This document shows, piece by piece, positions 11,192 through 22,634 of a stretch of DNA of 64,000 nucleotides. How positions within the stretch are numbered: position 1 is the stretch's first letter; every line of letters starts with the position of its first letter. This DNA comes from Salvator merianae (Eukaryota; Chordata; Lepidosauria; Squamata; Teiidae), in assembly GCA_003586115.2 (NCBI GenBank), contig QVOM02000115.1, forward strand, positions 10,306,621 through 10,370,620, in the 5' to 3' direction. The notes under the pieces are model-generated. The model did not search any database, was not told the origin of the DNA, and was given only the letters and a program-made list of their open reading frames with translations. Made by a program: the position numbers and the translations under genes.

Positions 11192-11611
11192 CACTGGCAT
11201 AGCTAGCCGCTTTGACGCCTGGGGCTACTAGCCGCTTTGACGCCTGGGGCTAGGGGTGGGGCCAGCGAGCGCGCATGCGTGTAGGCGGGGCCAGCGAGCA
11301 CGCATGCGTGTAGGCGGGGCCAGCGAGCACGCATGCGTGTAGGCAGGGCCGGCGGGGGCCTCGATGTCCTGCCCGCTCATGCCTCGATGTCCCACACACC
11401 GGCAGGCGGGGCGACGAACGCGGCCACCGCCGTGCGGGCGGGCCGGGGTGACGAGCCAATGAGCATGTCCGCCGCCGGGTGGGCCAGGGTGACGAGCTGA
11501 CGAGTGCGGCTGCCGCCGGGCGGGCCACCCGGGGCGACGAGCGAGGGTGCCGGTGGGCGGGGCCCTGGCTCCATGGGTTGCCCGCCCCACCCCACCCTCG
11601 CTACGCCTCTG
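11192..11611. mobile_element. GC-rich hAT-like insertion inside the L2
   Basis: It starts CACTGGCATAGC and ends GCTACGCCTCTG, forming imperfect inverted termini. The flanks CCTCAGTG (11184-11191) and TCTCAGTG (11612-11619) match at 7 of 8 bases, as expected for a hAT duplication. Removing it rejoins the L2 reverse-transcriptase frame across the GVPQ motif. The interior is CpG-rich with a minisatellite at 11256-11345. Long minus-strand open frames across it come from base composition. Confidence 0.85.
11256..11345. repeat. Three-copy minisatellite, about 30-bp unit
   Basis: The unit GGGGCCAGCGAGCRCGCATG, followed by CGTGTAGGC, occurs three times in tandem inside the hAT-like insertion. Confidence 0.9.
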
Positions 11612-11619
11612 TCTCAGTG

Positions 11620-12420
11620 GTCAAGTCTGCCTCCTGTGTTGCTCAGCTTCTATATGAAATGGTTGGGATAGGTCATCAGGAGATGTGGAGTGAGATCTCA
11701 TCAATATGTTGATGACACCCAAGTCTATCTTTCCATTCCTTCTGAGTTGGAGAGGTAATTCAGTGCACCAATGGGCTTGATGTGCCCCAGTAAACTGAAA
11801 CTGAATCCCGACAAGACATAGGTACTGTGTGTCATGGGACCTCAATTTCTGGAAGTTAGGGGGCATCCCAGTTCTGGATAAGATTGTTTTGGTCCAGAAG
11901 GAATAAGTACATGATCTGGGGGTGCTTCTTGGATTCATTGCTATCACTTGAGAGTCATGTGAAAGTGTAAATAATCAGGAGTGCTTATCCCCCATCTTGA
12001 ACTGGTTTACTAGGTTCAGCCTTTCTGACCCAGAACATGGAATTGGAGCGGAATGCTTAGGAAAGTTTCTGGGTGGATGTACTTCACATTGCTCTTGAAA
12101 GATCTGCATTGGTTGCCTATTTGCTAGTTAGGCGAGTTCAAGGTGTGGTTGTTGACATACAAAGCCCTAAATGGCTTAGTCCTTGAATATGTGGAGTTGC
12201 AGCTTCTTTCATATAGTTCTGTTTGGGTATTAAGGTCACAAAGGGAGTCTCTTCTTGTATTTCTGTCACCCTCAAAGATGCGAGAAGGCATATTCCACAG
12301 TGGCCCTCAGGTTTTGGAACAGCCTTACAGTGGAGGTACTCAAAGGTAGAACTTTATATGGCTTTTGATGCCTGGTTAGATTATACCCAGGCTTTTGATG
12401 TTTAGTTCCCTCTGAATGTT
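11620..12420 (+). pseudogene. L2 reverse transcriptase fragment, C-terminal part
   Basis: Downstream of the insertion the reading continues with an LSFYMKWLG-like segment, the YVDDTQ catalytic box near 11707-11730, and a distal part with LHWLP-like and TYKALNGL signatures. Frames change several times, for example between 11950 and 12143. The distal signatures belong to the conserved tail of L2 and CR1 ORF2 proteins. It is non-functional. Confidence 0.75.
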
Positions 12421-12566
12421 GTCCTGTTAGGGTAGGGAGGGTTGTATTTTAGTATGCATATATTTATACTGCTTTATTGATTTTATTATTATTTTTTTTA
12501 TTTTGTGTTTATTTTATGTGACCTGCCCTGAGATCTTTGGATAAAGGCCCAATATAAATGCTTGGA

Positions 12567-12601
<35 letters not shown>

Positions 12602-13022
12602 GCACGGCAATTTAAAGTGAAGCAAAACTGTATTACAAAGTGACAGTTTTGCCTAATGACTGACTTCCATCACTATTTTATTATGACTCCTTTGTTTTCA
12701 GTAGATGCTATACATTACTTACAGTGGATTAGTTAATAGACAATTAATCATAAATTTTAAAACCTCAATATGTCACAGATTGCAGTGTGGAGTTTCTTGC
12801 AAAACAAACAGCACAAATGGACCCAACCTGGCTGGTATCAGATTATTTAGTCCAGAAATGAGGAACGCCCCCCTAATCTTTCTGTCTCAGATCAGCCACA
12901 GGATGATGATAGGTAAAGGCAGATCCATAAGGGGTAAGGAATCGATTTTCCATCCCTCTACTCCCTTTTCTCTGCCTTGTTAACAGCAATATGAAAATAG
13001 TAGAGAAGTGCTTTTGTGATAC
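12602..13022. other. Unassigned DNA
   Basis: No recognised element or gene. Confidence 0.4.
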
Positions 13023-13371
13023 TTCAGTGGACACTAAGTCTGTGTCTGCACTGGGTTGTACACTGACCCAGGGGACTGGCTAGACCACTCCATCTACACC
13101 TAAGAGGCCACACCTCCTGCTAGACCACTTTATCTGCACAAGTCAAAGCTTTGGAGCAGGCTGTAACACAAAACTGGTGCAGTAGACTTGTATACCATCC
13201 CTAGTGCTGTTCTGCTAGGCTCACAGAAACGGCGCTGAAAGGGCACTGCTTCTGTTCCCCCTCCCTCCCTGCCAAAATAGTTCTGGCTGGCAACTTTGGA
13301 AAGTAGGAACTTTTCTGGGCCAGGTTATCTGTCTCAGGTGTGGCCTAAACTGCACTATGCAGAAAGGCTCA
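13023..13371. mobile_element. Worn MITE (GCAGAAAGGCTC-ended family), second copy
   Basis: It shares blocks with 6286-6698: CTGCACTGGG at the left, a CTAGACCACT segment, GGCCAGGTTATCTG, and the right end ATGCAGAAAGGCTC. It is non-coding and the boundaries are approximate. Confidence 0.5.
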
Positions 13372-13462
13372 GAGTGATAGGTATAGTGCTATGACTAGAG
13401 GGCTTGTTTGAACCCATCACGTTTCTATGTTTCTCCACTGTATGCCTTGGCATGATTCAGAA

Positions 13463-13785
13463 ACAGACATGTGCTTGAACTTAAATAGACTGTTCAGTTC
13501 AAATTAAATCTAATACCGCTTTGTTCAGTTTGAATTTGAACTTTTTCTTCGAATAGGTAGGGTGTTTTGTTCAATTCAGACACCTTCAATTAGAACACAT
13601 TTTGAACAACTTCAAACTCAGATCAGGGTGTGTTCAATATGTTTGCTTGCATACTTTTCTTCGCTTTGAATTTGAACTCAGATTTTGAACAGGCAGGGTG
13701 TTCAGTTTGAACTTTTCAAACATCCCTGTTTGGTTTGAACTAGTTTGAATCTGAACCAGTTTGATACATTTTGATTGAGACAGGC
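13463..13785. mobile_element. Decayed TTTGAAC-rich hAT-type element
   Basis: It starts near AGACATGTGCTTGAAC, a worn version of the TAGRGATGTGC end. It consists mostly of TTTGAAC/GTTCAAA permutations, the composition also seen in the element at 61.5-62.1 kb. The right end is lost and no TSD is visible. Confidence 0.45.
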
Positions 13786-13789
13786 AGAA

Positions 13790-15901
13790 GCAAGGTTTCT
13801 ATCACTATCCCTGCATCTCATCCCCACAGAAATAACACAGATGAAATCATATCCCTAGAAAGCAAGCCAAAATCTTCATATAACCTGGGCACATATTGCT
13901 AAGGATTCATGGGCTGATGGAATTTCACTTGTTCAAATATATAGCTCACACTGAAATCAGAGGAAAACTCTGCACATTTATGTACACTTCTTCACATTTT
14001 GCAGGTGGTGTGGGGTTGAATTTTACCCCTTGAAATAAAATCTAAATCAACCTTGATTACTGAATGTGCAAACAGGACCAGATACCCCTGCAGTGAACAA
14101 GTGAGAATTTTACTTTTTTGTCAGTGATGGCCAATCACATGAGGCAGAAAGGAAAGGCTAAATGATTTACCATCAGTCTTTGATCTCTGTAAACTGCATT
14201 CAACTAGGCATTGATCCCATGTCCTGGTTTGCTATCAAATGTCAGTGGTGGATCATTGTTGATAATGACTTAAAAAAAAATCTATTCTATTGTTTTTGGA
14301 GGAAGTAGGTAATACATAGTGTAGATGGTGCTCAAAGGACAAGCACTAACAAGACATGCCTGAAGTGTTTCTAAGGCCTGGTTCACACTTACAGAATAAT
14401 TCCAGGTCAGTCAAAGTAGGTTGGGGCCATTCTCATTTTATGTACTGGAACATTCTTGTTCTGTTCCAGCAGCACACAAAATGTGAATGGCTGGAAGAAA
14501 TTACCATGCAGAGTCTGAGTCTCAGATTTGGACTTTGCAGGACAATCTGGAAACTGCAAGTGACTGCACAGCTGCAGCTGCAGTCATGCAGTCCATGCCC
14601 CCTGCCACACAGCACCTGAAAGAGGTGCACAGACATCATTCCCAGGCTGTTCCTCATGCTTCAGTAGGACTGCGAACAGCTTTTAAGTTGTCCATAGCAG
14701 GAACAGCCTGGGGAAGTCTCAGACAGCTTCAAGACCACTGCAGCAGCATCCTGATGTGGAATCGGCATTGCAGAGGATGGTGCTGGACGTTATTGCAGAG
14801 ACGTTCTTGCAAAAAGGAACTAAATAAGAGATATTTCCATGATTGTATTCAAATGACCACCCATTTTATGGAGACAGGTCTTTTGATAATATGGTTAGTT
14901 GAGCCCTGATAAGAGATCCATACCCTTTTATGGATCCATTGTGGAAACAGAATTCCTTTCTCATTCAGATACGTGCGCCAAATTTGTATAGCATGCACTA
15001 CAAAATCATATGCAATGCAAACTTGGAGAATTTGACACCTTTTCTTTTTCTCTCTCTCACTCTCCTGCTCTCTCTTTCTGTTTTGTTAAAATTCAGTTAG
15101 TTGTATTTACAGGTGCAGGCTTTGCATTAATCATAGCAGATGGTAGCAGTGCAAATGGTTCAGTGCTTGTGTCAACTGCCACAAGTGACGGTTCAGTGCT
15201 AATCTAAATGATGTTTGAATAGTATGGTTACAATCCATTGCTGCAAGAAATCCTTTCCGTTCTGAGTCGTATACATGCTTGCCTTTCAGGTTAATTTTTC
15301 TGAGTTCCTTCCTTGTGCTAGCATGCGCAATCATTACAAAACAGTCGTAACTTTGGTAGAAACAACAGGAAGGTCCACAGCTTCTCCCTCTGACTCAGTC
15401 AGGGAGATCAGTAAGAAAAGAGAAATAGCAAACAACAAATAGGGATCATCACTTCTTTTCTCCCTCTCTTTCATCCCTACCATCCCTCTGACAATGAATT
15501 TGTTTTTTTATCCAGCAGGTAATCCTTTGTTACACAATGGTCCACTGACATCTTATGAGGGTCCATGACAGCAAATGTCTTTACAATTTGCTTTTTGCTT
15601 GCTTGTTTTGACAACCAGTCATTTTTATGCAATGACTGCAGTACATCTTTATTTGTCAATGATAAATCTGAACATCTTGAGACCATGAGATTTTTTGACC
15701 TTTTTTCTTTGGAGTTTTGTCCTTTCGATCTTTCCTATTACTGTCACTGCCTTGTTTAATCTGGTCTTTTTTTCTTCCTAGTTCCCCTTTATTTTTATGG
15801 CTTTCTTTTGTCCTTTTGTCTTTCTTTCTCTTATGTTCTCCCTCTCTCTCTCCCATCAGACCTTCATTTTGCTTTTAAACCATCCTTCCTCCTACACTCC
15901 T
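13790..15901. other. Mostly unassigned DNA
   Basis: A GGCCTGGTTCACACTTACAG block at 14377 looks like the start of another MITE, but I cannot find its partner end. Open frames at 14356-14909 overlap on both strands and have no family signature. Confidence 0.35.
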
Positions 15902-16698
15902 TGGCCCTTTCTGCACTTGGCCTTATTGTGGATTATGGGCCTTTTCGCACTGAGCTCCATAGTCCGTTCCCAGTAATTGGCTTCGGACCGGAGAGGTTGG
16001 GGAATGCTTGGTGCCATTCGCACTCCCGGCCAGAGGAACGGACCCAAAGCCGACCAGCAGTGGGAACAGTGCGAATGGCATCGCTAGTTCGTTACCGTGC
16101 TTCGTAGCATCGTACCCCGCTTCGTAGCATCGTACTCCACTTCGTAACCAGGGGCTCGTTACGAAGCCAGCTTTGTAACGGCAGGTAGGCTGCCATGCCG
16201 AAAGGGCTATCCCGGGCACGAAGTTTCGTACCGGGGTACGCAGCATCGTACCAGGTACATCGCACCTGGATGTGTAACCTTCGCACCCGGATGTGAAAAC
16301 TTCGCACCCCGCATGCGTAGCTGCGCCAGCCACGCCCGACGCTGTTGCGAACAGTGCGAAAGCACCGTGCCCGATCTTCGCTCCATCGTGCAGGTCAGGA
16401 TGAAGACAAGCTTTTACTTGTCTTGCCTTACCCAACATCAGGTTCGAATCGGGTACGAAGTGGTTCGGATTGGGTGAGGCGTGCGCCCGCGGCAGTGCGA
16501 AAGCTCCGTTCTAGCGAACGGACAAGAACGTTCCACTCACTCAGTGCGAACAGGCCCAATATCTCAGAATAGGGAGCTGCTATCCACATGCAAGTGAAAG
16601 GTCTTGCCCAGGGCCTACCACAGTTTGCACTAGCATGCAGATGACAGGTCCCTATTCTGAGATATAATCTGGAATAAGTCCAAGTGCAGAAAGGACCC
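15902..16698. mobile_element. Outer GGGCC-type MITE (family B) carrying a nested element
   Basis: The left end reads GGCCCTTTCTGCACTTGG. The right end is its inverse, CCAAGTGCAGAAAGGACCC. The inverted repeat continues inwards for about 40 bases (TTATT..GGATTAT against ATAATC..AATAA). A second element occupies 15938-16556, inserted right after GGATTAT. The original sequence can be read from the opposite arm. No clean TSD is visible for the outer element. It is non-coding. Confidence 0.8.
15938..16556. mobile_element. Inner CpG-rich GGGCC-type element
   Basis: The termini GGGCCTTTTCGCACTGAG and CTCAGTGCGAACAGGCCC are inverted repeats with one mismatch. The interior is CpG-rich, unlike its host. 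It contains a 22-bp tandem pair built on CTTCGTAGCATCGTAC near 16098-16140 and a TTCGCACCNGGATGTG unit near 16258-16305. The likely target duplication is 2-3 bases (TAT/AAT), which suits the PIF/Harbinger type but is not decisive. A 171-codon minus-strand frame across it has no known domain. Confidence 0.8.
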
Positions 16699-16699
16699 T

Positions 16700-17224
16700 T
16701 GTCTCTGCTACAGGATTTGGGAATATACAAAAGCATTACTTCTAAGGAACACAGGCATTTCTGAAATCCTCTGGGTTTTTTGTTGGATCAATGCCTCCAT
16801 ATTCAGAAAGTTGCTATTTGCAAGGTTTTGGTGGAAAATGCTCACATTGTAAATTCTGAAATATTAATTTGTTTCAGTTTACAATACTTTGTTACTTGGA
16901 TTAGAAGTAAAATAAGATGCTACATAAAATCATTTTTACAGAGTATTAAATTATTCAAGTGTAGTAGGACTTTGATATTTTCATGGTATGTGCAGAGTCA
17001 CGCAGGGAAGGATTTGTATTTGCATAGGAAAATGAATGGTATTTTTTAATCTAAAATTTACTCAACATATAACATCAGGAATTCCATGCAACAAGAGGTG
17101 GAGATAACCACTGGTTTAACTCAAGACTGCACAAACTATAACCTTCTAGTTGTTGCTGAATAGTAACACCCTTTGGACAGGCTGGCTCCCGCTCATACTT
17201 TTCCCAGAAATATTTAACTTGCTA
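16700..17224. other. Unassigned AT-rich DNA
   Basis: Nothing recognised. Confidence 0.4.
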
Positions 17225-17290
17225 TAATTTGAAATAGGACTAGATGGGCCTTTAGCTGGATCCAACTAGGTTCTTCTTGTACATCGAAGT
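17225..17290 (+). mobile_element. CR1-like 3' end relic
   Basis: The phrase GGACTAGATGGGCCTTTAG, followed by GGATCCAAC and GGTTCTTCTTGTA, resembles the 3' end of a CR1 subfamily. A clearer version of the same phrase lies at about 58902-58952. Confidence 0.5.
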
Positions 17291-17574
17291 ATTTAATATA
17301 TTTCTTAATCACCTTGCATATTACTTATACAATAATTGAGATAATCACTTGTTTTGTTATGTTTTTATGAACATTGGCTTTTGCAGAAATCTTACACTAG
17401 GTGTAAAGTACAGACTACTATACTTGGTTTAGATACAAATCATCCAATCTTAACCATGAGTTTTAGGGATACTATCCTTGTGATTACAGATCATTCAAAA
17501 ATAATAAAAATAAAAATAAATCCAGGCCCATTTCATGCCTTCTGACTACTAGATGCATAAAGGAATCCTTGGTA

Positions 17575-17974
17575 CAGTGGCGTAGCTACTTGTTCCGCCA
17601 CCCGGGGCGGACCAAACGGCGGCAGCTGAGGAGGCCGCCCCGCCCCGCCCTGCAGGACGCCCCGCCCTGCAGCTGCCTTCTCCCGCTGCCGCCTGATGAT
17701 GGCCGCGCGCGCGCACGCTAGCAGGTAGGTGAGCGAGCGGCGAGCGAGCGGTGGGCGAGCGCGGCGAGCGAGCGGCGGGCGGGGCGAGCGCGGCGAGCAG
17801 CTGGCGGCGGGCGGGGCGAGCGCGGCGAGCGAGCGTACCGGTAAGCCAACTAAAGGCGAACCGGACGCAGGGCGGGCGGGAGGGCCCAGGTCAAAGGCGG
17901 CGGCCGCCGCCGCCCCCAAAAAGGCGCCACCCAGTGCGCACCGCCACCCGCGCCCCCCCCTTGCTACGCCAGTG
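17575..17974. mobile_element. GC-rich non-autonomous hAT-type element, copy 2 (400 bp)
   Basis: Same family as 5872-6240, with identical 12-base tips. A perfect 8-bp TSD, CCTTGGTA, lies at 17567-17574 and 17975-17982. It is about 31 bp longer than copy 1 because the GCGAGCG-rich tandem section (17725-17835) is expanded. The high identity and intact TSD point to recent insertion. Arginine- and alanine-rich open frames across it are compositional. Confidence 0.93.
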
Positions 17975-18088
17975 CCTTGGTAATGGTGTTTTGTTTTTCC
18001 CTGACTGCTTTTTGTAATTAATAGTGCCTTGTAAGGGTGACTCCCTAGTCAGCCTTCTACTGTCTTTAGCCTTCTTTGGTTCACTTTG

Positions 18089-18450
18089 GGCCTTTTCACA
18101 TTTTGAGCTAGCGAGTGTCAGTGACGCTCACTAGAAAAGTGTCTCTGCACTTTGTGGAGGCCCGTGTGAGCAGGAGCAGTCTATAGCTGCTCCCAATCAC
18201 AACTAGCTGTGCAGCACTAATTTGTGCCCCACAACATGACCACAAGCAGTTATCTTGCTTCTGGTCAAGTGCATTTGCACCTGTTTCCAGATGTGAATGC
18301 ACAGCCACGCTATGCACCGTGGTTGCACCTGTGTGATCTTGTAATCATGTCTGCATGCTTTGTGGCACTGACGGTTGCCATGGCAGCACCCGGATGCTTT
18401 CTGGCCACTGTCATGGTGAACGTCAGGAGCAGAATACCAGCATTCATAGT
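18089..18450 (-). mobile_element. GGGCC-type MITE (family A), one end lost
   Basis: It begins GGGCCTTTTCACATTTTGAG, then blocks shared with other family A copies: a CTCACTAG motif, TTTGTGGAGGCC, a CCACAACATGACCACAAGC segment and CCAGCATTCATAGTGTGAATG. The far end is missing and is replaced by a 19-bp tandem pair at 18457-18494. Confidence 0.6.
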
Positions 18451-18456
18451 GTGAAT

Positions 18457-18494
18457 GTATCTTGATCATATTCTAGTATCTTGATCATATTCTA
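18457..18494. repeat. 19-bp perfect tandem pair
   Basis: GTATCTTGATCATATTCTA occurs twice head to tail, immediately after the truncated MITE. Confidence 0.95.
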
Positions 18495-18499
18495 ATTGA

Positions 18500-19630
18500 A
18501 GGCCCTGCGCGGTGGGGTCAATTCCACATTAGAATGAGATAATTGTACATTGAACCTATTGGACAAATCTGTACATAAATCTGTAAACATAAATTCTTTT
18601 TTCCCCCCTATTTTACCCCCCTCCCATCCTAACCCCCAAAGGCCTGGTGAGTGAATAGCTTGTAATCCTCTTTCTTCCATTTTGGAGATTACTTTAAACA
18701 GTAGAGTTCCCTTTTCTACTCTGCACATATTTGAAAAACGTATTCCAATTTTGTTTTTTGTTTTTTTGTTTTTTTAATAGCTGTCCCATATAGATTAATC
18801 TCCTCTCTATTAAGAAATTGAACATTAATTGTTCTCCCAGGTCTGCAATCTCAGCAAAGGAAGTGGGTGTGGGTGAGGATGATTTCAAGGTATTTTCTTT
18901 GGTAGCAGAGTGAAGTGGATTTCAACAGAGTGAGTTTTCAGTGATGCTCAGCTTCAGTGATATCCAACAAAGTGATGAGGGGGAAAAGACCATCTCCTAT
19001 GAAGTTCAACTCAGTAAAGCAATGAGGGGGGAAAACACTTACTGAATGCAACAAAACTTGGGGGGTTTATAGCTTTTTGGTGAAGTTGGAAGAGGAGCAA
19101 GAAAAGGATTGGTTGAAAATGGGATTAGAAAAATACAAGGTGTAATGGCTATAAGTAAAATTAAAAAATGCAGAGGGTTGGCAATCAGAGGGGGGATGTG
19201 AGTTGGCAGATATCACATAGACTGTTGTTAACTACAAAGACAAGAATATGTAAATGGAGGCAACAATGAACTAACTAGTTGGGTAATTACCAAGGATGCC
19301 ACAGACTTTCAGCTATACCCCAAGATGTGATACTAGTCTAGTCTAGTTGTCTACTTTAATGCTGTTTGATTGAGCTAAAATAGAATCAAATTTCCCAAGA
19401 TAGTTAAAGGCTAACCTTGGAATAACCTTGCTTTCTGTTGCTGGTTTTCTTGAAACTTTTCCTGTTTATGATGCCTTTGCTCTTCTTTCGAGTGAAATCT
19501 GTAGCAACTGGAGGAGGGAAGGAGCCTGATTTTTAAAATGGCCATTTTATTTCTGCGAGCAGAAAAAAAGATTCCGAAGGCAAAATACATAATTTTATGA
19601 TCTTTGTGCCTATGCAACCTTAAAGGTCAG
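18500..19630. other. Unassigned DNA
   Basis: No recognised gene or repeat terminus. A T-rich patch lies at 18750-18775. Confidence 0.4.
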
Positions 19631-19639
19631 AGTACAGTC

Positions 19640-19895
19640 AATCCTGTAGTTGCATGTATGTGATCCACTGTACATGTGTCTTCAAGTAATGTTGGTAACA
19701 AGTAAGCTTGGTTATTCCACTGGTCATGCCTAACTCCAGATAATTTCTCAATATGTTTAAAAGCACTGGTCCAAAGACAGAACCTTAGGGGACCCCACTT
19801 GCTACAGCTGTCCAAGTCAAAAACCCTATTCAAAAGGTAATTTTGGATAATCTCTAGGAATTTAAGAGTTTTCATCTTCCAAATCTTCACACTGA
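19640..19895 (-). pseudogene. Old CR1-like reverse transcriptase fragment
   Basis: On the minus strand, the stretch covering CCAAAGACAGAACCTTAGGG aligns with the GVPQGSVLGP region of the full CR1 at 24.75 kb, which has CCAAGACAGAGCCTTGCGG. Flanking blocks correspond to the segments before and after that motif. The relation is visible only as scattered matches, so this is an ancient fragment. Confidence 0.55.
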
Positions 19896-19990
19896 ACAGT
19901 TACTATATAATTTTACCCTGGGAAATCTTTAGATGCCCACAATACAAGATGCCCACTAATTATTCAAAATGTTCTTGATTGCTTTTCTCA

Positions 19991-20027
19991 GGAAAAGAAG
20001 AAAGAAAAAAAAAGAAAGAAAGAAAAT
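19991..20027. repeat. (GAAA)n-rich tract
   Basis: Imperfect GAAA/AAAG repeat of about 35 bases. Confidence 0.8.
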
Positions 20028-22626
20028 GACATGTTCTGCGTCTTTTCTAATGAAACAATGCAATACTGATTTTACTATATGAGTCTCAGTGTAGACAGGT
20101 GTGAATAATTTTGATTTTACCTATTCCTTTTGATGGCTGAAACAATGCATTTTTCCTGCTTATGAAGAGACACCTCTTTTGCTCTCTTTCCACAGTTGGG
20201 CCCGTTCCAGCACTGACCAAGACAAAGCCTGTATGTTGCAACACTGCTCGCCAAGTTCAGCTCAGCAACTCTGTGAGGTTTTTGTCACCTCCCACAAATG
20301 GAAATTAAGTTTAAAAGTCCTGACCTTATTTAAGCAGAAAAGTGCTTACTTTAGAAATCTTTTTTGCACCATGATTTGAATTCTTGTAGGCATCATATGT
20401 ACACACTGTCTTCTGGATGTTCTGCAGATGTTGCTTTAGCTACTAGATGTCAGTGGCATGGTAGTCTATTGCCTACTTCAGTTAAGTCAAAAGAAAAAAA
20501 AGATGGCTTTGCTGTTCTGCTTCCCCCCCCCCCCATTATTCCATTCTGACATGCATAAAAAATGTACATCCTGCTACCCTAGTAGAACAGGGTCTATTAA
20601 ATTACATCAACTTGTCCATTTTGTACTACTTATAAGAGATAATGATGCTCAGCACCATGATAAATCGGTTGGAGACTTTTTCCTGGAACAAATAGCATAT
20701 GGTCTCACTTCCAAACCTATTACAATAAATGGAAGACTTCCTTTTGACTTCACTGAGGAATATGACCACATGCTAGCAAACAAAGACCTAAATTATTAAT
20801 AGTAAGTTATTGTGCTGTTCTTGCTGCAGTGTATTCCATGACACAGAGCAAGGCTTTAATATGGCAATACGTTAGCAAATATTGTGAGGCCAAAAGCTGA
20901 AAATAGGGACAAGCTGTTCCCTATTCGTTAGGCTCAGCAGATGTGCCAGACTGGAAAGCAGGGGAAATGTCTTTTTTTTTTTTCCTTGTTGATGCAGCCA
21001 AAGAAGCATGCAGATTCATCTCTCTCATTTCCATAAAGCACCTTCTGCTTAAGCTATTGCTTTCAAAAACATTGCAATACTCTTGTGCCCCTGAGGTATC
21101 AAATGGAAAACATCCATCCAGCTTCCCATCGGAGCTACAGCTTGCAAATGTTTGTGTAGGTGTCTGTGTGTGGGCACATGCATTGATTCTCTTCCAACCC
21201 ATAGGTAGCACTTCTATGTTGGAGGGGGAAAGAGAATTCAAGGAGATCTATTTTGAATGCCACAGAAAAGACAACTTGGCATTTCCTTCTTTCCACCTTG
21301 GGTGATTTACACCCTAGATGGGCATTTGCTGTCCCTGGTATTCTGGCAGAGCACCAAACCTTTTCAGACTGGATTTGTGTTTCATTAGATTGCATTCAGG
21401 TGAGGCAAAGGGCACTGTTTCACTGTAAATCACCTGAATGGGTTTTACTTAAGCCCAGATAATTCTTAACAGATCCCCACAGGTAACAAAAACAGTGGCT
21501 TCTGTTAGCTTCTACCTCTTGGAAGAGAGTGGGTTGCCTCTGGAAAGCTGCTTACTCATAATAAGAGCTGACATTTACACAAAGCTTTGCATTTTGAAAG
21601 GTCTCTACAAACATTAACTAATTAATCCTGAAAGCTCTGCTGTGGCACAGGTAAAAGCTGTTCTGCTTGGAAGAAAGAAGAGAAACCAGGAAGTTTAGTT
21701 CAGATCTTTTTCATAAAGTAATCACAAACTGATTCAACTTTGTTGAAAACCCCCCAAAGCCCTCACAGTTGTTGCCCTTTCCCACAATAATCAGTTATTT
21801 GTGAGTCTCATTACTAAATGGACAGAAGAAAATGGATACATAAATAGGCATCACATATTATCCTTTAGTAGTGAGCCCTGCTAGAGTCAAATCCACACTT
21901 GGTCTTCAAAGCTCACCAAATGACCACATGCCAATCACTGCATCTCACTGCAATCAGAAGAAAGCCTTGATGTAAAGCTCTAAATTAAATGAAGACATAG
22001 ACATCCCTAATAAACGTGAGCCATCAAAATGTGTACTGTGTATTTAAGGGACTAAAAATTCTAAATGTTTAAAGTGTTATTGCATTCCCTAACTTTGCCC
22101 CACCTTTATGTTCACATTCAGAGAAGGACCCAAAGAAGACGTGTCTCTCACATTAAGGCTTTCTAGGTTATCTCCAGAAGACAGAGGGAAAGGGGGATCT
22201 AAAAGACAAACCAACATTGCTCCTTGCCTGCCCCTGCCCCAATATCTAGGGCTCCCCTAGCATAGATTTGCTTACCTGCATGTGTAGTGAGATCCACACA
22301 ATATTTCCAGACCTCATTTCCTTTCTTTTCTTCCATTAAGCAGCCTGAGAGTTCTTTTTTCTTGCAATGTGAAAGGGGAGATTGGAAGCAGGTAGGGAAG
22401 AGACAGAACAGCAGAAGGAGGTGATATCTGGACATCAGGGTTCTGAATGACGTCTGAAACATGCTTTGGTGAAATAAAAATGAGGCTTCCAATGAAACCT
22501 TACCCTGTTCCCATTGCCTGAACATCCTGATCCAGCACTGAAGAACTAGGATGCTCCAAGTTAAGCATATAGCCCCCTTTGCTCCAACCTGACACTGAAG
22601 CATTGGAACTAAGAGAAACCATATGA
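20028..22626. other. Unassigned DNA
   Basis: About 2.6 kb with no convincing gene. Frames of 106-134 codons at 20458-20799, 20921-21305 and 22199-22603 have no motif and overlap open frames on the other strand. A poly-C run lies at 20523-20534 and a poly-T run at 20971-20982. Confidence 0.35.
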
Positions 22627-22634
22627 GTTATTCC

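Larger units (their letters stand above)
10741..12601 (+). mobile_element. Degenerate L2-type LINE
   Basis: Several reverse-transcriptase landmarks of the L2 group are readable in order. There is an LLDLLAAFITIDYGILLEQF segment near 11010-11065, then GTGLHWFSSDLQ near 11085. A GVPQ-type motif is split by an insertion at 11191. A YVDDTQVY-like catalytic box (YxDD) lies near 11707-11730. A C-terminal LHWLP-type segment and LTYKALNGL lie near 12105-12180. The element ends in an AAAT-rich tail at 12566-12601 after a GACCTGCCCTGAG block typical of L2 3' ends in reptiles. Numerous stops and shifts show it is long dead. Confidence 0.88.

Noticed and set aside
11228..11712. Several arginine/proline-rich open frames
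   Set aside because: They sit on a GC-rich hAT-like insertion and its minisatellite. GC-rich DNA lacks stop codons by composition.
14487..14909. 140-codon frame
   Set aside because: Overlaps frames on both strands, shows no domain and no splice signals at its ends.
15923..16438. 171-codon minus-strand open frame
   Set aside because: It lies almost wholly inside the CpG-rich inner MITE. Repeated MRSGVRCYEA-like phrases come from the tandem DNA repeats and no domain is recognisable.
17533..18017. 128-codon and neighbouring frames
   Set aside because: Same reason: the GC-rich hAT copy at 17575-17974, with frames open on both strands.
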